Source of the DNA: Desulfobacteraceae bacterium
GTDB lineage: Bacteria; Desulfobacterota; Desulfobacteria; Desulfobacterales; Desulfobacteraceae
Direction: 5' to 3'
Assembly (NCBI GenBank): GCA_015486915.1
Contig: WFQS01000265.1
Span: forward strand, 1-7,149
Length of the DNA stretch: 7,149 nt
Part shown: positions 1-3,559 of the stretch, piece by piece
Numbering within the stretch: position 1 is the stretch's first letter
Layout: each line of letters opens with the position of its first letter
Notes under the pieces: model-generated
The model's input: the letters and a program-made list of their open reading frames with translations, nothing else
Database searches by the model: none
What the model was told of the DNA's origin: nothing
Translations under genes and position numbers: made by a program

Positions 1-257
1 GCTCTTAGGCTGATGATTTTTTCCACTCCGCCATAATATGGTGAATTTGCCAACTGCATAACACTGGCAAAAAGGCCGGGATCAACCTCAACAAGTCGGG
101 CAAAAGTCATAATATCTATTTCATCAACCGGCTGCTGCGTCATAGTAAGAAGTTTTTCTCCATTGGTAGGAAGTGGAGGAAGCCTTACGTTGGACGTTAA
201 AAGTTCTAAGGAAATACTGTCACCAATAGTTGCTGCTCTATCTAAATTGTCTACCAT
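1..257 (-). CDS. HDOD-domain signalling protein, N-terminal part (truncated by window edge)
   Basis: Reading the minus strand from an ATG at 257 gives 85 open codons that run off the left edge, so the C-terminal part is missing. The protein begins MVDNLDRAATIGDS. From about residue 25 it shows the start of an HDOD domain: the LPPLP entry motif, then LVEVDPGLFASVMQLANS, PYYGG and KIISLR. These match the usual HDOD order LPxLP, DP-L---L-LANS, YYG, ISSLR. HDOD domains are related to HD hydrolases but usually lack the metal-binding residues; they occur in regulators of motility, stress and signalling, alone or fused to GGDEF, EAL or receiver domains. The fusion partner, if any, cannot be seen. 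The start is supported by AAGGAG (minus strand, 269-274) 11 bases upstream. The gene is divergent from trpE and shares a long intergenic region with it. Family call is firm; the specific role is unknown. Confidence 0.85.
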   Translation of the reverse strand, partial: MVDNLDRAATIGDSISLELLTSNVRLPPLPTNGEKLLTMTQQPVDEIDIMTFARLVEVDPGLFASVMQLANSPYYGGVEKIISLR

Positions 258-419
258 TTTATAAATAGCTCCTTAAACAGGATGAAAAAATTTTACAAAA
301 AGGATCTCAGACTTTAGAATCATCTTGGCATTTAACAAGTCTACTGCCTAACACCCCAATAGGACAATACTTATAAACAATAAAAAAATCAATATGAATT
401 ATTTTTCATTTTAAATGAT

Positions 420-428
420 ATTATATCA
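420..428 (-). promoter_or_regulatory. Possible extended -10 promoter for the HDOD gene
   Basis: The minus strand reads TGATATAAT here, a perfect TATAAT preceded by TGN, the extended -10 pattern of housekeeping sigma factors. No good -35 hexamer lies 16-18 bases upstream, which is tolerated for extended -10 promoters. Transcription would start near 413 and leave an untranslated leader of about 155 bases before the HDOD start at 257. The same bases form a 13-bp dyad (TGATAT-t-ATATCA, 416-428). In such AT-rich DNA a chance match is quite possible. Confidence 0.3.
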
Positions 429-488
429 CAGCAGAACTTTTTAATTCATAATCACTGTCAGTTAGGTCCCGTGCTGGAAATGAACATC

Positions 489-510
489 ATGTTTCTATAA
501 AAAGAAACAT
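489..510. promoter_or_regulatory. Inverted repeat, candidate operator before trpE
   Basis: ATGTTTCT (489-496) and AGAAACAT (503-510) are perfect 8-bp inverted arms separated by ATAAAA. The dyad ends 5 bp before a consensus TTGACA hexamer at 516-521, a position typical of a regulator binding site. It does not resemble the E. coli TrpR operator, and no regulator gene is in view. It could also be a chance AT-rich hairpin. Confidence 0.3.
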
Positions 511-515
511 AATTC

Positions 516-545
516 TTGACAAATTAAAGATACCTCTGCTATTTC
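516..545 (+). promoter_or_regulatory. Candidate sigma-70 promoter for trpE
   Basis: A perfect -35 hexamer TTGACA (516-521) is followed after 18 bases by TATTTC (540-545), a 4/6 match to TATAAT that includes the important second A. If used, it would give a leader of about 300 bases that contains the repeat units before trpE. The weak -10 keeps confidence modest. No leader peptide with tandem Trp codons is visible in this leader, so classical ribosome-mediated attenuation is not supported. Confidence 0.35.
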
Positions 546-594
546 AAAAAACAGTATTTTTTAAAAGCCTCATCCAGATCGGCCTCAAGACCAT
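543..594 (+). repeat. Degenerate copy of the palindromic repeat family (copy 0)
   Basis: This stretch aligns base by base with the unit at 651-710. A TTC-AAAAAA-CAG-TATTTT segment takes the place of GTC-AAAATC-TCT-GATTTT, then GCCTC and a GGCCTCAAGACC end take the place of GAGGC and CCTCATGGC. The small hairpin is kept in part (5 of 6 pairs), with one compensatory change, C-G to A-T at 551/555. It directly abuts the composite block starting at 594. Divergence is high, so this is the least certain member. Confidence 0.4.
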
Positions 595-715
595 TTTTTT
601 ATAATAAAGAGCATGCTTTTGACAAAGTCACAAATGCTCTTTTTATGTTTGTCAAAATCTCTGATTTTTTGAGGCACTGTAATGCAGTTCAGACCTGCCT
701 CATGGCAGTTTATAT
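594..715 (+). repeat. Repeat unit 1, long form, first half of the composite block before trpE
   Basis: The unit runs from an edge TTTTTTATAATAAAGAG, through a nested hairpin (606-642), a TTTGTC box and a small hairpin AAAATC-TCT-GATTTT (654-668), to a hairpin GAGGCA (671-676)/TGCCTC (696-701) with a 19-base loop, and ends CATGGCAGTTTATAT. A 28-bp stretch (648-675) is repeated exactly in unit 2 at 756-783, 108 bp away. The 5' half also matches unit 3 before ppdK, with the sequence TTTTGACAAAGT shared. Orientation is called + arbitrarily by the CATGGCAGTTAT end. No coding signal or transposase is present; it resembles a REP- or MITE-like non-autonomous element. Confidence 0.8.
606..642. terminator. 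Nested stem-loop with T-tract, terminator-like, inside repeat unit 1
   Basis: AAAGAGCAT (606-614) and ATGCTCTTT (634-642) form a perfect 9-bp stem; on the plus strand TT follows to give a run of five T. The 19-base loop contains a second dyad TGAC-AAA-GTCA (620-630). On the plus strand it could end or pause transcripts from the promoter at 516 before trpE; on the minus strand the right arm is followed by ATTATAAAAAAA, without a clear T-run. The stem has only three G/C pairs, so termination strength is doubtful. The matching stem in unit 3 is partly decayed. Confidence 0.35.
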
Positions 716-732
716 GAAACTCCTGTTAAAAA

Positions 733-822
733 TTTTTATAATAAGAGTTTTACTTTTTGTCAAAATCTCTGATTTTTTGAGGCTGCATGAGAATCTTCAT
801 ATCGACCTCATGGCAGTTATAT
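733..822 (+). repeat. Repeat unit 2, second half of the composite block before trpE
   Basis: This unit starts TTTTTATAATAAGAG, as unit 1 does, but lacks the inner hairpin of unit 1 (about 28 bases). It then carries the TTTGTC box, an identical small hairpin AAAATC-TCT-GATTTT and GAGGC, a diverged 22-base middle, and CCTCATGGCAGTTATAT. The outer stem is reduced to GAGG/CCTC, but the middle has its own ATGA/TCAT dyad. It ends about 30 bases before the trpE start, so it lies in the trpE leader if the promoter at 516 is used. Confidence 0.8.
735..763 (-). promoter_or_regulatory. Near-consensus leftward promoter within repeat unit 2
   Basis: On the minus strand a perfect TTGACA (758-763) is separated by exactly 17 bases from TATAAA (735-740), a 5/6 match to the -10 consensus. 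Transcription would start near 728 and run left, through repeat unit 1 and the stem-loop at 606-642, towards the HDOD gene or to a stop within the repeat. TTGACA comes from the conserved TTTGTC box of the family and TATAAA from the unit edge. Other copies lack this exact pairing. It may fire antisense to the trpE leader, or be a chance product of AT-rich sequence. Confidence 0.4.
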
Positions 823-854
823 ATTTAAAATTAAAACAAGCAGGAAAACAAACT

Positions 855-2351
855 ATGATACTAAACCGGTTCCCGGAAAAAAAAACATTTATTGAGCTTG
901 CCGGGAAAAGCAATGTTATTCCAGTATGTACGGAGATCCTCGCTGATATGGAAACGCCTGTTTCTATACTTAAAAAATTTTACCGCAGAGAAGAACCCAT
1001 ATTTCTGCTTGAAAGTGTTGAAGGAGGAGAACGCTGGGCAAGGTACAGCTTTCTTGGAGTTTCTGCAAAAAATCATATCAAAGTTTTTTCTGATTACGTT
1101 GAGGTCTCTTCCGAAAGTGAAAATAAAAAAATACTCCACAAGGGTAATCCTTTAAAAGTACTTGAAACTATCACAGAACAATACCATCCTGCCCCTGTAA
1201 AGGATCTGCCAAGATTCTGGTGCGGTCTCACAGGTTATATCACCTATGAAATGGTATCATTTTTTGAATCAATCCCGGTATCTCTTCCGGAAAATACACC
1301 CTATGCCCATTTTATAATACCTGACTCCATGATTATTTTTGACAATATCAAACAGACACTGACCTGTGTGAGGATATGCTACACTGACGGCAATACGGAT
1401 TATTCACGTGTTTTTGATAAGGCAAGTGCTGAACTTGATAAAATGATACATAAAATACATGGTCCTTCCCCGGTGGACAAGAGAGCAATGGATGCCGCTG
1501 TTGAATTAAAAGCTGAAACAGATCACAAAACCTATGTTCAGGGTGTAAAAAAAATAAAAAATCATATAATAGAGGGTGATATTATCCAGGCGGTCTATTC
1601 CCAGCCATTTTCATGCACAGCTCCTGTTGATCCCGTTATGCTGTACAGGGCTCAGAGGTATATAAATCCGTCTCCATATATGTTTTTCATGAATTTTAAG
1701 GATATTACCATTGCCGGGTCATCCCCTGAAACAATGGTGCGCCTTGAAAACAGGACGGCAACCCTGCGTCCCATTGCAGGAACGAGAAAAAGGGGGAAAA
1801 CCGAACAGGAAGATATAAGTCTTGCCGATGAACTGCTGAAAGACGAAAAGGAACGTGCCGAGCACCTCATGCTGGTGGATCTCGGCAGAAATGACCTTGG
1901 CAGGATTGCAGAACCAGGAAGTGTCCAGGTTACCGATATGATGTTTGTGGAAAGATATTCCCATGTGATGCACCTTGTTTCCAACATAAGCTGTGACATC
2001 AGGCAGGATCTTAATGCCTGGGATCTTCTAAAGGCAACCTTTCCTGCAGGAACACTTTCCGGTGCTCCCAAAATCCGGGCAATGGAGATAATAGCAGAAC
2101 TTGAAAAAAATCCTAGGGGTGCCTATGGAGGTGCTGCAGGTTATATCTCCTTTTCCGGAAACATGGATCTTGCCATAACGATTAGAACCGCTGTCATGGA
2201 AAACGGGAAAATGACTATTCAGGCAGGAGCAGGTATAGTTGCAGATTCCGTACCTGAAAAAGAACTTGAAGAATGCATGAACAAGGCAAAAAGTGTGGAA
2301 TATGCCTTGAAACTTGCAATGTCAGGAAAAACAGCAGCAGAAAGAACCTGA
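855..2351 (+). CDS. trpE: Anthranilate synthase component I (TrpE)
   Basis: TrpE converts chorismate to anthranilate, the first committed step of tryptophan synthesis, using ammonia delivered by the TrpG glutaminase. The 498-residue protein has the usual family length. The N-terminal domain carries LLES at 51-54 followed by GGERWARYSFLG, the region that binds tryptophan for feedback inhibition. The chorismate-binding domain shows GDIIQAVYSQPF (241-252), PIAGTRKRG (306-314), HLMLVDLGRNDLGR (337-350), ERYSHVMHLVS (367-377), FPAGTLSGAPKIRAMEII (396-413), RGAYGGAAGYI (421-431) and a C-terminal AGAGIVADS. All main motifs are intact. The frame is open upstream to 645, but those codons are repeat DNA; ATG 855 has AGGA nine bases before it and begins homology with known TrpE proteins. 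trpG follows after 70 bases containing an inverted repeat copy. Feedback inhibition by tryptophan is expected. The isochorismate or aminodeoxychorismate synthase alternative is disfavoured by the LLES region and the trpG neighbour. Confidence 0.96.
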   Translation: MILNRFPEKKTFIELAGKSNVIPVCTEILADMETPVSILKKFYRREEPIFLLESVEGGERWARYSFLGVSAKNHIKVFSDYVEVSSESENKKILHKGNPLKVLETITEQYHPAPVKDLPRFWCGLTGYITYEMVSFFESIPVSLPENTPYAHFIIPDSMIIFDNIKQTLTCVRICYTDGNTDYSRVFDKASAELDKMIHKIHGPSPVDKRAMDAAVELKAETDHKTYVQGVKKIKNHIIEGDIIQAVYSQPFSCTAPVDPVMLYRAQRYINPSPYMFFMNFKDITIAGSSPETMVRLENRTATLRPIAGTRKRGKTEQEDISLADELLKDEKERAEHLMLVDLGRNDLGRIAEPGSVQVTDMMFVERYSHVMHLVSNISCDIRQDLNAWDLLKATFPAGTLSGAPKIRAMEIIAELEKNPRGAYGGAAGYISFSGNMDLAITIRTAVMENGKMTIQAGAGIVADSVPEKELEECMNKAKSVEYALKLAMSGKTAAERT

Positions 2352-2403
2352 AACGGCCATGAGGCCGATCCGGATTTGCCCGGTCGCCTCTAAACAAATA
2401 TAG
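2352..2403 (-). repeat. Repeat unit 5, short form, inverted, abutting the trpE stop
   Basis: The copy begins AACGGCCATGAGGC directly after the TGA stop of trpE and ends AAACAAATATAG. It is inverted relative to the units before trpE. The palindrome pairs GAGGC (2361-2365) with GCCTC (2386-2390) and CCGG with CCGG inside, with two single-base bulges. The 18-base small-hairpin segment present in unit 6 is absent, so this is a short form like unit 3. It fills most of the trpE-trpG gap and would form a hairpin in the intercistronic mRNA, without a T-run to act as an intrinsic terminator. Confidence 0.75.
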
Positions 2404-2421
2404 AAAATACGGAGTCAGATC

Positions 2422-2991
2422 ATGCTCATAGCGGTCATTGATAATTACGATTCATTTACATTCAACCTTGTGCACTATATCATGCAGGCGGGAGCAGAGG
2501 TTAAGGTTTTCAGAAATAATAAAATAAGCATAAATGATTTAAAAAAACTCAATCCCAATGCGATAGTTATTTCACCTGGACCCGGAAGACCGGAAGATGC
2601 CGGTATATCAATGGAAGCTGTAAAATTTTTTTCAGGAAATCTGCCCATTCTCGGGGTCTGCCTTGGACACCAGACAATCGCACAGACCTTTGGAGGAAAA
2701 ATTATCCATGCAAAAAAAATCATGCATGGAAAAACATCCATGATCACGGCCGATGGACAAAATCTTTTCAAGGGAATAAACAAGCCCTTTGCTGCCATGA
2801 GATATCATTCCCTTGCAGTTGATGAAAAAACTCTTCCCAAATGCCTCACCATCACGGCAAGAACAGGTGATAATGAAATAATGGGACTGCGCCACAAAGA
2901 ACACCCCACATTCGGGGTTCAATTCCACCCGGAATCGATTATGACCGGCATAGGAAAACGTCTGATAAGAAATTTTATAACACAGGCATGA
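2422..2991 (+). CDS. trpG: Anthranilate synthase component II, glutamine amidotransferase (TrpG)
   Basis: TrpG hydrolyses glutamine and channels the ammonia to TrpE. The 189-residue protein is a stand-alone class I glutamine amidotransferase of normal length, without the fused TrpD domain found in enterobacteria. It starts with the typical MLIAVIDNYDSFTFNLVHY. It has the oxyanion-strand motif SPGPGRPEDAG (51-61), the nucleophile Cys80 in GVCLGHQ, the HGK segment (102-104), RYHSL (127-131), and the catalytic pair His169 and Glu171 in FHPES. The triad is complete. GGAG sits seven bases before ATG 2422. It follows trpE in the same direction, with only a repeat between them, so the two are probably cotranscribed. 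In some bacteria the same protein also serves p-aminobenzoate synthesis (PabA); with trpE adjacent, TrpG is the better name. No trpD, C, F, B or A follows. Confidence 0.94.
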   Translation: MLIAVIDNYDSFTFNLVHYIMQAGAEVKVFRNNKISINDLKKLNPNAIVISPGPGRPEDAGISMEAVKFFSGNLPILGVCLGHQTIAQTFGGKIIHAKKIMHGKTSMITADGQNLFKGINKPFAAMRYHSLAVDEKTLPKCLTITARTGDNEIMGLRHKEHPTFGVQFHPESIMTGIGKRLIRNFITQA

Positions 2992-3078
2992 AATCCTTAA
3001 ATCAAACAATTATCACCATGATTGCAAAGCAACTCAATCTGAAATTTCCCACATGAACGTACCATAATATAGTAAATA

Positions 3079-3128
3079 TTAAATATAAATTCATTAAATT
3101 CTTGACTTAGTGAAGAATTTATATTTAA
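3079..3128 (+). other. AT-rich 14-bp inverted repeat with an alternative overlapping hairpin
   Basis: TTAAATATAAATTC (3079-3092) and GAATTTATATTTAA (3115-3128) are perfect 14-bp inverted arms, 22 bases apart. The inner sequence offers a competing hairpin, AAATTCTT (3096-3103) with AAGAATTT (3113-3120), loop GACTTAGTG. Both use bases 3115-3120, so they cannot form together. It lies 88 bases after the trpG stop. It may take part in transcript ending or stability, or act as a DNA dyad; nothing in the sequence decides which. Confidence 0.45.
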
Positions 3129-3161
3129 GCTTATGCAGCTTTATTTATCATTTTATTTTTT
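3127..3161 (+). terminator. Weak candidate terminator of the trpEG transcript
   Basis: AAGCT (3127-3131) and AGCTT (3137-3141) make a 5-bp stem with loop TATGC, followed by a T-rich tail (TATTTATCATTTTATTTTTT). The stem is short and the tail is interrupted by other bases, so it would be weak unless it works together with the 14-bp hairpin directly upstream. No better terminator-like structure appears after trpG before the repeat block. Confidence 0.3.
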
Positions 3162-3260
3162 ATAAAAAAGAGCTCTATTTTGACAAAGTAACAAATATTC
3201 TTTCTATGTTCGTTGAGAGGCACTGTAACGCTGTTAAGATCTGCCTCATGGCAGTTATAT
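3155..3260 (+). repeat. Repeat unit 3, first half of the composite block before ppdK
   Basis: The unit has the same layout as unit 1: edge TTTTTTATAAAAAAGAG, then TTTTGACAAAGTAACAAAT, then the hairpin GAGGCA (3217-3222)/TGCCTC (3242-3247) with a 19-base loop starting CTGTAA as in unit 1, then CATGGCAGTTATAT and GAAAC. About 19 bases holding the TTTGTC box and small hairpin are missing, making it a short form like unit 5. The edge contains a 14-bp palindrome, TTTTTTATAAAAAA (3156-3169). Confidence 0.8.
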
Positions 3261-3293
3261 GAAACAGAACGTAACCTGTTACGTTGATTTCAT
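3259..3293. promoter_or_regulatory. Strong 18-bp dyad with flanking arms, candidate operator upstream of ppdK
   Basis: AACGTAAC (3268-3275) and GTTACGTT (3278-3285) are perfect 8-bp arms around CT. Outside them ATGAAA (3259-3264) pairs with TTTCAT (3288-3293), with 3 and 2 unpaired bases between the arm sets. A two-base centre is too tight for an RNA hairpin loop without opening inner pairs, which favours a protein-binding dyad or DNA cruciform. It is embedded between units 3 and 4, at the place where the block before trpE has only a shorter GAAACTCCTGTTAAAAA spacer. Confidence 0.45.
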
Positions 3294-3304
3294 GATTTGT
3301 AAAA

Positions 3305-3362
3305 ATTTTTTATTCTCTGGGCAGGTCCGGACCTGAATCCAGATTCGCCCCATGGCGGTTAT
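3305..3362 (+). repeat. Repeat unit 4, second half of the composite block before ppdK
   Basis: Read on the minus strand it starts ATAACCGCCATGGGGCG and continues AATCTGGATT, which aligns closely with unit 6 (ATAACGGCCATGAGGCG, GATCTGGATT). The outer stem is GGGC (3319-3322)/GCCC (3347-3350): relative to GAGGC/GCCTC, an A-T pair has become G-C with both sides changed. The middle contains a perfect 14-bp palindrome, CAGGTCCGGACCTG (3322-3335). The unit ends about 200 bases before the ppdK start. Confidence 0.7.
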
Positions 3363-3559
3363 TAAAAGAGCTGAAAGTTGCTATGTCTCAGTGATACGCG
3401 TCTTTTATTCGTTCCAAATTGCTGGATTTTGACAAATACAGATCTCTTCCTCTGGCCGCTTTAATAATATTTAGTGACCGGACAAAGACTGAAAATTCGA
3501 GTTCATGCACGATTGAAATAATTTTTTATTGATTAAACTATTAAATATTGAGGGAACAA

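Larger units (their letters stand above)
258..854. other. Long divergent intergenic region between the HDOD gene and trpE
   Basis: About 600 bases lie between the divergent HDOD and trpE starts. The left part (258-488) is AT-rich and holds only the HDOD ribosome binding site and a possible -10. The right part holds a dyad, a possible trpE promoter and three repeat copies. From 645 the trpE frame happens to stay open through the repeats, but no ribosome binding site or family homology supports translation there. No tRNA, leader peptide or other small gene was recognised. Confidence 0.6.
2992..3559. other. Long intergenic region between trpG and ppdK
   Basis: This 568-base stretch holds no credible gene on either strand. 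In order it contains a featureless stretch (2992-3078), overlapping AT-rich hairpins (3079-3128), a weak stem with T-rich tail, the composite repeat block (3155-3362) with an embedded strong dyad, and a tail (3363-3559). The tail includes GGATTTTGACAAATA at 3424-3438, which resembles the TTTGTC end of an inverted repeat copy and may be a decayed one. I find no convincing ppdK promoter: TTGACA at 3429 has no fitting -10. Confidence 0.6.

Noticed and set aside
594..822. CRISPR array
   Set aside because: The direct repeats are only two per block, contain their own palindromes, have unequal parts and occur inverted elsewhere; there are no regular unique spacers and no cas genes.
645..854. N-terminal extension of TrpE by 70 residues from ATG 645
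   Set aside because: These codons are repeat DNA with hairpins, give a low-complexity hydrophobic peptide with a duplicated FVKISDFLR, and precede the point where TrpE family similarity begins. ATG 855 has an AGGA at good spacing and yields the normal family length.
258..854. Trp leader peptide or T-box controlling trpE
   Set aside because: No short open frame with tandem TGG codons and no T-box-like conserved sequence could be found upstream of trpE.
1652..2071. 139-codon minus-strand open frame inside trpE
   Set aside because: It lies wholly within the conserved chorismate-binding domain of trpE and is a shadow; the peptide shows no recognisable domain and has runs of serine typical of antisense reading.
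3429..3470. ppdK promoter from TTGACA at 3429 with TAATAT at 3465
   Set aside because: The spacing is about 30 bases, far beyond the 15-19 accepted by sigma-70 polymerase, and no -10-like hexamer sits at the correct distance.
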